64,000 nucleotides of DNA, taken from the NCBI GenBank assembly GCA_004835665.1, contig RBKR01000020.1:496001-560000 (forward strand), written 5' to 3'. This DNA comes from Phoma sp. XZ068 (Eukaryota; Ascomycota; Dothideomycetes; Pleosporales; Didymellaceae). Of the stretch, positions 44,103-53,861 are shown in pieces. The notes beneath the pieces are model-generated. The model saw only the letters and a program-made list of their open reading frames with translations, made no database searches and was not told the origin of the DNA. Made by a program: the position numbers and the translations under genes. Numbering within the stretch: the stretch's first letter is position 1; the number at the start of each line of letters is the position of its first letter.

Positions 44103-45926
44103 ATGAAGGACGACCTATCCCTACCTTCAACATCAAATCCATCCGAGTCACCATACGTACCCATAGATCAGACAATTCGAGAGATTCGGCTGCTCGAGAT
44201 TCAGCCTGGCGCATTTGACGATGACCTGGTGCTCAATGTGCGTGTCAAGCGGTTGGAGAGAAAACGTCCAAGGTATAAGGCGCTGTCCTATGTATGGGGT
44301 AAAGAACCCTGCTCACGTCCGGCGCTGCTGAACGGCAAACCCGTCACAATCGGCCGGAACCTGGACTGCGCTCTTCGCCATCTTCGGAACCTTGCTGAAG
44401 ATCAACTGGAGTCGTCTTTACTCTGGGTCGACGCGATGTGCATTAATCAGGATGATGTCGCCGAGAGAAATCACCAGGTGCAACTCATGAATAAGATATA
44501 TTCCACAGCTACTGATGTGGTTATATGGTTGGGCCCCGAGCGGCCTCATGATGAATTCATACTTCACCGAATCCGGCGAAGATGCATCCCAGAGGACTTT
44601 GAAGAAATGCTAAAGGTGCTGAAAGTGCTTAAACGGCTATGCCGACGGCCCTGGTTTGGTCGCCTTTGGATAGCACAAGAACTGGCGCTTTCAAGTGACC
44701 CCTGTTTGCTTCTTGGGCGTAGCAGCTTGCTCTGGCGCGACCTGTTTGATTACGTTGGCCGTATCTACGAAATAACGTCTTCAGTCAGTCGAGGCAAGTC
44801 CGATTGTTTACCGTACCTCCCGTGTTTCTATTTCGATCGGGCCGCAATGCGGGTTATACAGCTCGGCTCCATCAAGCATAACAACCGTGCTACTTTCGCA
44901 GTTCAACTTCAGGAGACTGCAGAGCTGCTGGCGTCTGATCCTCGAGACAAGGTTTTCGGGCTGCTCAGTATCTGCAGCTTTTCCTCCCGCCAGAGAGAAA
45001 TCGTCGCCAACTACTCTAAAACGGTGCAAGAGGTATATGCTGAGGCGACGTTCACCATGTTGCTAGAGAGGGAGTGTCCATACGCCAATTTCCACCTGCA
45101 ACCTCTCCTCGCCCGCAATCCAACGCGTGCGGTAGCTGAGACCAAGATATCCAATTTGCCTTCATGGACATTAGATCTTTCTCTCGGGACTAAACTTGCC
45201 TCCGCCCGAACCAGATTACGACTACGACGAGCCGGGCTTATTCCAATGCACACAAACTACGTCTCTTTGCTACAACGGATAAGCTGGCTACCGGCACCAT
45301 TCAAAATATCATCCGACTTTACGCGCCTATCTACTTTTGGAAAGTTCCTAGGCACCATCGTTGAAACGACGGGTGACATGTTCGACACCAGAGGCGTGGA
45401 GAGCTATGTACAATTACCATCGTCCGCGCTGTATGACATATACAACACTATGATTAAACCGCGCCACATCTCAGCAAGACTCTTCATGCAAACCCTGACC
45501 ATCGACGACGACGATGACATCGACAATTCAGCTTTATTCGAGGAACTTCTCAGCAAGCGGATACCAGACGACGACTCTCGAGTATTGTTTGGCGGGCACT
45601 ATCAGCCCATGCTATCGAAATTTTACAAGCATAACGACATGGTGCTGTTCGTTACTGCAGAGAGACAGGTCGGAATGGCGTACCATCCGGACTTCGGGGA
45701 CGGCATTCGTCCCGGCGACATTGTAGTCGGTCTGCTTGGAATAAACTACCCGTTTATTCTACGGGCTGTGCCTGGGGATAGCGGGCGTGTGCAGCTTTAC
45801 AATATGATTAACGTTGCGCATGTTGCGAATCACAAGTGGGGCCATGAGTTTGTGGAGAGGGCACCGCCGAAAGCGAAGTGGCGCGATTTCAGAAAGTTCG
45901 GACTGAATGAGTATACTCTCGTATAA
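44103..45926 (+). CDS. HET-domain (heterokaryon incompatibility) protein
   Basis: Intronless frame of 607 residues from the ATG at 44103; an upstream TTG would add 16. The HET domain (PF06985) is clear in residues about 58-210: YKALSYVWG at 58-66, then LLWVDAMCINQDD at 106-118, and VIWLGP at 140-145. These are three of the family's most conserved blocks. The remaining 400 residues are alpha/beta with no recognised domain and end with a segment like HKWGHEFVERAPP. HET proteins trigger cell death when genetically different hyphae fuse, but most family members are uncharacterised. The single-exon structure is common in the family. No partner gene (for example NLR-type) is visible nearby. Confidence 0.9.
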   Translation: MKDDLSLPSTSNPSESPYVPIDQTIREIRLLEIQPGAFDDDLVLNVRVKRLERKRPRYKALSYVWGKEPCSRPALLNGKPVTIGRNLDCALRHLRNLAEDQLESSLLWVDAMCINQDDVAERNHQVQLMNKIYSTATDVVIWLGPERPHDEFILHRIRRRCIPEDFEEMLKVLKVLKRLCRRPWFGRLWIAQELALSSDPCLLLGRSSLLWRDLFDYVGRIYEITSSVSRGKSDCLPYLPCFYFDRAAMRVIQLGSIKHNNRATFAVQLQETAELLASDPRDKVFGLLSICSFSSRQREIVANYSKTVQEVYAEATFTMLLERECPYANFHLQPLLARNPTRAVAETKISNLPSWTLDLSLGTKLASARTRLRLRRAGLIPMHTNYVSLLQRISWLPAPFKISSDFTRLSTFGKFLGTIVETTGDMFDTRGVESYVQLPSSALYDIYNTMIKPRHISARLFMQTLTIDDDDDIDNSALFEELLSKRIPDDDSRVLFGGHYQPMLSKFYKHNDMVLFVTAERQVGMAYHPDFGDGIRPGDIVVGLLGINYPFILRAVPGDSGRVQLYNMINVAHVANHKWGHEFVERAPPKAKWRDFRKFGLNEYTLV

Positions 45927-46333
45927 TCTAATCTCGCTTGGGGGTGGGCTCTGCCTGTGCTTATGAGTGGCGTCTAGGCGGATAGAGAGGCGGTCGGAAG
46001 ATCTGCGCGACCAAAGAAAGACGTCCCACATTAGAATCATGAAAGTGGGTTTTAGGAGAACGGGCCGCATTTTTCAAAGTCAAATCGGGCATTGGAAAGA
46101 GGAAGTATAGGGTTGTATTGTAGCGTGACAAGTACTTATCAGCAACTTTGTGACAGAGGATATGAGAGCAGCAGAATTGGATGAGGGGGTATCAGTTATT
46201 ATAGCACCAATCTGAGCGAATGTTCGAAGAAAACTACGATCACACATCCGTCTCCATCTCTCAAAGTAACCCTGGGCATGTCGCCCACAATCGCATAGTA
46301 AGTTTCTGCAGCATCGAACGGTTGTTCGGCCGC
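45927..46333. other. Convergent 3' region
   Basis: Between the HET gene and the sugar transporter 3' ends. No gene was seen. Confidence 0.6.
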
Positions 46334-48171
46334 TTAGAACTTCTCGACCTCGAGGATGTTGCCATTGACGTCGGTAGCAACCTTCTTCCTGACGAGCGAG
46401 GCCTTGCGGGGGTTGGGGCTGTTGAAGATGTCGTCGATTTCCTGTGGAGAGTGAGTAAGTTTGTTTTTGGCAGCGGTTGCGAATATGTAGAACTCACCTC
46501 GAGCGTCCTGTTCTTAGTCTCAGGAATGAAGTACCAGATGACAGCAGCCATGACGGGGCACCAGCAGGCGAAGACAATGTAGAGCCTCCACTCGATTTTC
46601 TCCAGGGCGATCGGGTACGCGAACTGGTTGATCAACATGGCGGTTGTGAGGGACAAGTTGGAGAAAGCCATGCCCTTGGCACGCATTTCGAAGGAGAGGA
46701 CCTCAACGGGGTACAGAGCCTGGAGAGGCGTGATACCGAAGGCGAAGACGGCGTTGAAGAGGAAGAGGAAAGAGATGAATGCGTTGCTGGCAGATTGGGC
46801 ACCGGTCTTATCCTGAACGGCGACGGCGGCAATGGCGGCGAGCCAGATGAATGAGACGGTGGAGAAGGTGCCAATGAGCATAGGGCGACGACCGAGCCTG
46901 TCAACGAAGAAGGCACCGACAACAGCCTGTTTACAGTTAGTACGGAACTCGCTCAAAGTTCAGAAATTTTACTTACGAAGGTCAGCTGCATGCAAGACTT
47001 GCCCAGGTTGATGTTCATCTTCTTCAGCTGCTCATGGATACCGGCCGATTCCAGGACACCATCGAGGAAGTAGTCGAGAGCACCGTTACCAGCCCACTGA
47101 GCGAAGATAGCCACGGTACAGTTGCAAGCCAGGCGGTAGCGGGAAGCGCGTGCCTTGAACAGCGCACTGTAGTCCCACCAGCGCTTGTCAGCACCGTCCA
47201 TGTTGAGGTACTCCTCGTACTCATTGATCTGCATGGTAACCCAGATACTGTCCTCCTTACCGAGACCGTGGTATTTGGCAAGGACCTTCTTCGCTTCGGA
47301 CTGCTTGCCGCGAGTGTAGAGCCAACGAGGAGACTCTGGAAGGAACCAAGCCAAGACGAGAATCAATGCAGGGAAGAGGATCTGCAGCCAGACGGGTACG
47401 GTCCAGCTCATGTTGCCTGGAAGGTCGACGGAGCCACGAGTGACACCAGCAGCGAGAAGAGAGCCGACAAACCTGCCTTCATGTTAGACTTTGAGCCGAA
47501 AAAGCATGTCACACAAGCTCGTACCAGAAAGTGTTGTAGAGACCAGTGATAATACCACGGTGAGCAGGGTGCGCAGTCTCGATAACGTGCAGGGGTCCAG
47601 CAGTAGTGAGGATGGGCACACCGAAACCGAGCAACAAACGACCGCCCATGAACTGGCCAACAGCACTGCCGCCAGGCTTTGTGGTGGCCTGAATGACGAC
47701 ACCTGCACTGGCAATAGCACCACCGATCATCATTCCGTACCTGCGGCCCCAGGTATCGCAAGCAGGACCGATGAAGGGAAGAGCGGCAACACCACCAATC
47801 TGATACATGGAGGTGACGATACCGGCCCAGGCACCGGTACTATCCACCTTGTAGTACTGCTTGAAGGTGTCGTTCGTAAGTAGAGAGTTGAACATAGATC
47901 CATCAAAACCGTTGCAAGTGGAGCAGAAGAAGCCGACGACAGCACAGAGATAGAGCACCATCGCATGGCTGCTGAAGCGTGCGACGGGTTCTTTGAGCTT
48001 GGCCTCTGCGAGTGCTTCGGAACCCTGGATGATCTTGATCTCAGCAACGGAGCCCTTGTGGTCCTACATGATTGTTAGCTTTGCAAGTGCAACAGATATC
48101 AGAATACCTACGCCATTATCTGAGTTGGTCTGGTGAACATGTTCGGTGGTAACTTCCTTGACGTCAGCCAT
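46334..48171 (-). CDS. MFS sugar transporter (hexose/lactose permease-like)
   Basis: Five exons on the minus strand: 48171-48112, 48063-47525, 47472-46977, 46926-46498 and 46441-46334. All have standard fungal donors (GTAGGT, GTACGA, GTAAGT, GTGAGT) and acceptors. The product is 543 residues with 12 membrane helices. Sugar-porter motifs are visible: GGRLLLGFG in helix 4, PESPRWLYTRGK after helix 6, DRLGRRPML in the helix 8-9 loop, and PETKNRTLEEID after helix 12. The family carries sugars by proton symport or facilitated diffusion across the plasma membrane. The substrate is not decided by sequence; helix 7 and 8 residues would guide it. CreA-like SYGGRG sites lie just upstream of the start. 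Confidence 0.92.
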
Positions 48172-48269
48172 TGTTGCGGTGTTGCTCGAGACGAGAGCTG
48201 CTGCTGATGGAATGTAAAACGTGCGACTTCGACGAACTATAAAACATCCACAATCATTGCAGTCTCCAA

Positions 48270-48300
48270 GTCTCCAGGTCCCCAGGATTGGGCCCCGGCC
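48270..48300. promoter_or_regulatory. Cluster of three CreA-like (SYGGRG) sites upstream of the sugar transporter
   Basis: On the minus strand CTGGAG (48272-48277), CTGGGG (48280-48285) and CCGGGG (48293-48298) match the SYGGRG consensus within 27 bp. They lie about 100-127 bp upstream of the transporter ATG at 48171. The placement fits carbon-catabolite repression, but single matches are common by chance. Confidence 0.35.
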
Positions 48301-48519
48301 TTTGGGCCCGCAATATCCGGGTAAACGCTTTCATCTTAGAGGTGCTGTATCGGAGCTTGGATCTAGAAACCGTGCGAGGTAAAAAGAGGGCCGGAGAGCA
48401 TCACTCCGCTACCGCAATGGGAAAGGCGCGGCTGGGCGCTTGAGCAGCCTCAACCGTTTGAGTGGAAAACGCCGCAGAAATGCAGACCAACAAGAGCGCG
48501 GGGAAGGCGAATCAGCTCC

Positions 48520-48565
48520 GCAATGCCGTCTCAAGAAGGGCTGCAATGCCGTCTCAAGAAGGGCT
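48520..48565. repeat. 23-bp tandem duplication
   Basis: Two perfect tandem copies of a 23-bp unit starting GCAATGCCGTCTCAAG lie about 350 bp upstream of the sugar transporter start. Probably slippage. Confidence 0.8.
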
Positions 48566-51002
48566 GCAACTTGCACGGGGGTTCTTGTCTAAACGCCACG
48601 AAACATAGCTCCCAATCGTTGTAAGAGATACAACGATACCCTCACAGGATTCCATGCGAAGAGTCCAGTCTCCGCAAACATGACCCACTAGAACGGGGTC
48701 GAGCGGGCCGTGCCAATTTTGACAAAGCTGGGGTCCAATGAGGCTCGTGTTTTTATTCGCGACATGAGGCGACGGGAGGCCGAACAGTTGCACATGGTCG
48801 AGAACCAGGGCGAGCCAACCGCTGCGAGTGACCCGATAGGTTTCACCGAGAGCAGATCTGGCCTTCCAAGCAAAGATTCGCGAACAGGTCACTGCCACAT
48901 GGCCCGCTCCAGTTGTATAGGTGGAACGACATCGCCAAAGCAGGTGAGAGTTTTCATCGAATGACAGGGTGTCAGATGATTATCCGCGAATGATTCAGAA
49001 GCTCCGCACTAGTGCTGCGATGCAAGCAAGGGGCGAAAATAAACGCCACGCGGGGTTGGGATGGCGCTTGTAACTTGACTCGCAGCTCGGGTACTTGAGC
49101 CACCACCACGACATCTAAGATTGTCGGTGACTTCTGTATGGAGCTTGAGGAGACTGTAAGCGAAGACTAGCACGGAGAGTGCGGAGGAGCATGAATATTC
49201 ATCGAAATTTTGCCAAGACGGTAATTTTACGCGCTCAAACGCGATGCCATGACATAAACGAGGTGCTTCACCGTCTCGACCACGCATCTCCCCATCAGCA
49301 TACCGCTACGCTACGGGTCGTTGGCACATGGCATCACCCGTGTGCATCTTTTTGGTTTTTCTTGTGCCGCCCCGCCTTAGTTGGCGTTGTGTGGCGGGCT
49401 TCAACATGACTATTGATCGAGTCTTTTCGTATCCTTCTCCGTTCACTATCGGGGTGACGGACCGTCAGGTGCTTCGGCCATGTCTAGAGTCGAGATGGAT
49501 TTGGTAAAGTCATACACAAAAGTGTCGCCACAATTCCTTCATGTAGTCTCCCGAAAGGCGTCAAGATTCGTCGACATAAGCTTCACCAAGCCGCAATCCT
49601 GCAGCCGTCTATAGGTCGGCTCGGACTGTCTCATGCAGTCAGGCGTCTCACTGCAATAATTGGTCGTCCCGTCGGAACAGCAGCTCCGTGTTAGCAGTCT
49701 TCGCTTTGTCGCACACTGAGATGCATCTTCTCACTGGACTTTGTCGAAGCTCTTCGCTGGCTAGTATTTGTTCGATGGTTTCACGTTGACGAACAATATC
49801 ACGTCTGGGTATGTTAATTGCCACGACATCCTGCTCTTTTGGCGACTATCGTCTGTTCCCTTCTACTCTGCGAAAACTGTATTAACATGACATACAATGC
49901 AGTACACAAAGGATACTGAACGCACACTGACCACAGTTTACATTTTGCACCATTTTCGATCACCAGGGAGATAATTCTTCTGCCCATGGCACAATATCCA
50001 CCAACCACGCCTCGGCCACACCGTTGTCGCACGCCAGCCCTCGTCTCCTACGCTCATACCAAAATCGACTACCACTCTGTATAACGCACGATATTTGTTA
50101 GAACTCGGGCCTTACGACTCCATTCGAAATGTCCTTCAGCTCAACTATGCAGTACAAGTAGTAAAAGCTTCAAGTCCTCTGTCCACCAGTTAGGTATTAC
50201 CGCTGGATTGCCATTCATTAGCAGAATGCAAAAGCCTCCATTCACCCCGAGAGAACGTCCGATTGCCCGCTTCGGACACGTTCGGCATGATACACGGTCA
50301 GCCAGACGCCCTTGACAGCCTCTTCCTTACGTCGCCCGAATGTCACAACGCAGCGATCGGTGTCAAGAGCTGAGCCACCTCCGCATAGTGTTTACCATAT
50401 TGCGGTACTTTATTCAGGCGCTGGCACATCTTGGCGTAGTCGTTCGTTCCTCCGAGCAGAGCCACAGAGAGAAACACACATCCTATCCATGTGTTATCCC
50501 TTAATGGCTGGAAACACATGGGACAAATCGGCGGTCGCGGGGTTATCTACCGCCAAATACCGACTTTCCCATGGCTGAAGGCACTTTTCGGCCATCTGAG
50601 GAATTCTAAAAACAGACCTGGGGGGTAGCCGTCGTTATCATGCTTGCGACAGGGATATCGTTGTCGGTAGCTGCGGCAAAATCCACGATGATTCAATTCC
50701 GAATCTCTTAACTAGAAGAGACACCTCACGACGAGGCAAGTGACTTCCTCGTCACCATGGCAATATCGATCATAGATTGAGCCGAACCCGTCTGCTTCAG
50801 AGCGTCTACTAGCCCTTGTGCAACTCACCGACCTGGCTGACGATGTAGATACTGGATTGCACAATGCCGGTGTGCCAAACATCACCGGGGGCGGAGAACG
50901 AGCACTCCGCATGCGGTAGTCCTTGATCAACTGGAGGTGTAGCACACGGCAGTAACAGCTGAACAGAAGAAACTTTACAGCAAAAAAACCCTAAACAACC
51001 AC
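48566..51002. other. Gene-free region
   Basis: About 2.4 kb with only short frames on both strands and no splice-supported exons. Confidence 0.5.
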
Positions 51003-51407
51003 ATGCCAACCATCATTTCAAGACAGCCTCCCATCATTACGTATGTTATAGCACTCTTAAACGTCTGTACCTTACTGCTACTCGGTCTCACAGTACTGCG
51101 CTGCTTCCATAGTTGTATCCTATTCGCACTCAAACCCAACGCCTGCCGCTTGGCACTTCACGTCTTGCTTCGATCGGATCAGCCACCTACGCATGATCTG
51201 ATTTATTTGCTTCGACTCACTCAACACAGTTTGCTAGAACATCAGCTTTTAAAGGAGCAGGAAAGGAACCGCCCAAAATTCGATAATTTCTTTGGTGATG
51301 ATGATGTTCAGACACTACTTCGTGTTTGTATAGTCGAAGATCGATGTTCTCAAAATATCCCTTATATTCTGAGGTTTTTTTCTATAATACAGAGCTTGGG
51401 TGAATGA
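51003..51407 (+). CDS. Small possible membrane protein
   Basis: A 134-residue frame from the ATG at 51003. Residues about 12-32 form one membrane helix (ITYVIALLNVCTLLLLGLTV), followed by a basic/Cys segment and a helical C-terminus. No family was recognised and the context is an otherwise gene-free region, so this may be chance. Confidence 0.3.
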   Translation: MPTIISRQPPIITYVIALLNVCTLLLLGLTVLRCFHSCILFALKPNACRLALHVLLRSDQPPTHDLIYLLRLTQHSLLEHQLLKEQERNRPKFDNFFGDDDVQTLLRVCIVEDRCSQNIPYILRFFSIIQSLGE

Positions 51408-51675
51408 TGCTTATATCCAATGATGGTTGATTCTGGCACAATCCGCAGCGTCGGTCTCCACCGGCAGTCTGTATAAGTCTTTCTTCTTCACTTGCAAGTG
51501 CACAAGAGCTTTCACCAGAGGTTTCCAAGGTCCCCAAAATGGTGTTAATGCACGTACACTGTTTTCATCTATTCACTTCTGATTAGCGCTCACCATCAGC
51601 CTTGATCGCTCGTTATCCACCACCATTGAGATCGCTACACACTAACTCCCTATACTCCCGATTGGGTAACGCACA
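51408..51675. other. Upstream region of the 604-residue gene
   Basis: AT-rich flank before the ATG at 51676. Confidence 0.4.
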
Positions 51676-53490
51676 ATGGCTAACAAGCGCAAGAGCGATG
51701 AAATGTCAACAGAATCCGCATACGACAACAAAAACGAGCCACAGCCACAAAAGCGACACAAGAAACAAGAAGCTACCGCTAATAATACATACACCGTCGC
51801 TCAGATCATCGCCTTCAGAGACGGCATCTCCAGAATCACAGACTGGACAAGCGCAACCATCAGCCCCAGGCACGTCCGGTTGATCTTCTGGTTTGACATT
51901 GAATGCCTCACCAAAGCAGAGTGCGCCAAACGATACCCAAACAAAGATGGCAAACCCTGCTCAACTGCCAACATCTTCAAAGCATACAACACCTACGCGC
52001 CTCGTTTTTATGCGGAGAAAGGATTGGATTTTATTCCGTTGGGAAGTAGAGGTATTGCTCGTTCGCAAATCAACGCGCCTGTGGTTTCTGTCCCGCAAAA
52101 ACAAGATCATACTGGAAGCCGTCTGTCCACCAAGCGCAAGGCCTCTCAAATAGACGTCGAGCTTAAGACGCAGTTCGATAAGCTGCCGGAACCTAGTTTA
52201 CCGGGATTGTACATCCAGCAAGACCAAGATGAGCGCGTGCCTTTGTTACATCGCAGTGCAAAGCGAATGAAGATCCAGGATGAAAGCGAGAAATTTGAAG
52301 TAGCCACTTCACACACCGACGTTTTATACTTTGTGTGCAAAATTGGCGACACAACCTACGGGTCTTCATCCGGGCCAAGTATAAGTCGAGCAAGTGCGAT
52401 TCAGCATTGCAAGGTTGTATGTGAGGCGCTGAAGACGAACCCAGATATCCGTATGATTCAGTACGGTCCAGAGTTCAGTGGCGACACCGTACGCGGCTTT
52501 CTTGCCTGCATTTCGCCTTCGCTCCAATCTCACCTACCAACACACATCTTCACGGAATTCGGCACATTTGAGCAAGAGTGGACGATGCCTGAGCTTGAAG
52601 ACCTGTATGTCTTCGCTGTGAGCATGGGCGCAAACGAAGTCTGCGATATAATCATCGACCGCTGGTGGGAAGAGATACAACGACCAGGACCGCGCACAGT
52701 GAGCGATGAGTTTGGTGACAGTCACATCTTCAGTGTCCTTGACTTCGGGCCAAAGTTTATCAACTTTCTTCATTCAAACGACGAGATAGGATTGAACTTC
52801 TTCTTGAGCGTGCTCACTACGCATGGCCACGCAGGCTACGAACTGCTGAAGAATACGCACCCGATAGAATGGAACCGCGATGTGAAGAAGGCGCTCATTG
52901 CAACTATGAAGTCCGGAAATGCGATTGATCTGTTCACAGCGTCCCGAGAAACAGTCTGCAACAACTTCCACCATCACAGCTCTAAGTTTGATTCCAAGTC
53001 CATGCATCAAGCTCAGGCGCTACCTTCAGAACCAACAATGCGTAGAGCGCCCTTAGCAGCAAAAATAGCTACACGCAAAACGCACACGAGGCATCCCTCA
53101 CACGACAACTCAGAAGAAGCCGAACATATCCTCCAAATCTCCGTCCCAGACTTCCCCTGCACTCGCCGCCGCCATGCCCGATCACCCTCAGCGTCCAATC
53201 TTCACGCACGACCCAACGACTACATTCCCGACCGCCTCCGGCAATACAGGACCATCCACCTCGACGATCGCATGCAGTATTCGAACCCAAGGTTCAATGC
53301 GCACCACGACACGAGGGAGGTCTGTATGGAGAAGATGCGTCTGGTGCAGTCAAAGCTGGACTTGTTCCGAAATGAGGGTATTGAGGTAAGTGATGAGGAT
53401 TTGGAGACGGTGTTGGGGAGGCTGTTGGATGAAGAATTTGAGCGGAACGAGGATGAGGAAATGGATGAAGATGGTTTGGAGGAGGAATGA
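51676..53490 (+). CDS. Uncharacterised basic protein, possible BTB-like centre
   Basis: Single exon of 604 residues from the ATG at 51676. The N-terminus is polar with basic runs (PQKRHKKQE) that suggest nuclear import. Residues about 40-115 (FWFDIECLTKAECAKRYPNKDG) look like a small helical DNA-binding-type motif. Residues about 215-345 (from the FVCKIGDTTYGSSS segment to ELEDLYVFAVSMGANEVCDIIIDRWWEE) resemble the layout of degenerate BTB/POZ proteins, in which a strand-rich start is followed by a long LYVFAVSMGA helix. The C-terminus is strongly acidic (ERNEDEEMDEDGLEEE) and predicted coiled. I can name no family. It runs toward the 804-residue gene. Confidence 0.6.
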   Translation: MANKRKSDEMSTESAYDNKNEPQPQKRHKKQEATANNTYTVAQIIAFRDGISRITDWTSATISPRHVRLIFWFDIECLTKAECAKRYPNKDGKPCSTANIFKAYNTYAPRFYAEKGLDFIPLGSRGIARSQINAPVVSVPQKQDHTGSRLSTKRKASQIDVELKTQFDKLPEPSLPGLYIQQDQDERVPLLHRSAKRMKIQDESEKFEVATSHTDVLYFVCKIGDTTYGSSSGPSISRASAIQHCKVVCEALKTNPDIRMIQYGPEFSGDTVRGFLACISPSLQSHLPTHIFTEFGTFEQEWTMPELEDLYVFAVSMGANEVCDIIIDRWWEEIQRPGPRTVSDEFGDSHIFSVLDFGPKFINFLHSNDEIGLNFFLSVLTTHGHAGYELLKNTHPIEWNRDVKKALIATMKSGNAIDLFTASRETVCNNFHHHSSKFDSKSMHQAQALPSEPTMRRAPLAAKIATRKTHTRHPSHDNSEEAEHILQISVPDFPCTRRRHARSPSASNLHARPNDYIPDRLRQYRTIHLDDRMQYSNPRFNAHHDTREVCMEKMRLVQSKLDLFRNEGIEVSDEDLETVLGRLLDEEFERNEDEEMDEDGLEEE

Positions 53491-53861
53491 GGTGAACGCG
53501 CTTTCTGGGGCGCGGGTGAGCGTACACAGTGTTTATATGGCGGTGTGGCATGTTGTTTGGTGTACTTTGCATCGGAGAAGACTTTGGTAGAAAGGAGATG
53601 TGGCGAGGGAGATATTTGTGCGCGTAGATGGTTGTAAACATTGAACTATGTACAAAACTCAAGGAACTATCAGCTCGAGGTATTCGCAAACAACTAATAA
53701 CTACAACATCAAAACAAATCCATGCTTTGCTTCGCTCAAAATGCTTGCTCAGGTGCGCTCAGATGCAGCAATGCAAGGCTATCATTCCATCATTTTCAGG
53801 GCGTAATAGGGTCATAACATATCGTGTATTTTTTCTCCTTCCAACAAGGGAAGAGAGGAGC
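53491..53861. other. Convergent 3' region
   Basis: 3' flanks of the 604- and 804-residue genes. No gene was seen. Confidence 0.6.

Noticed and set aside
47034..47549. 171-residue plus-strand frame opposite the sugar transporter
   Set aside because: Antisense shadow; splice sites and sugar-porter motifs fix the gene on the minus strand.
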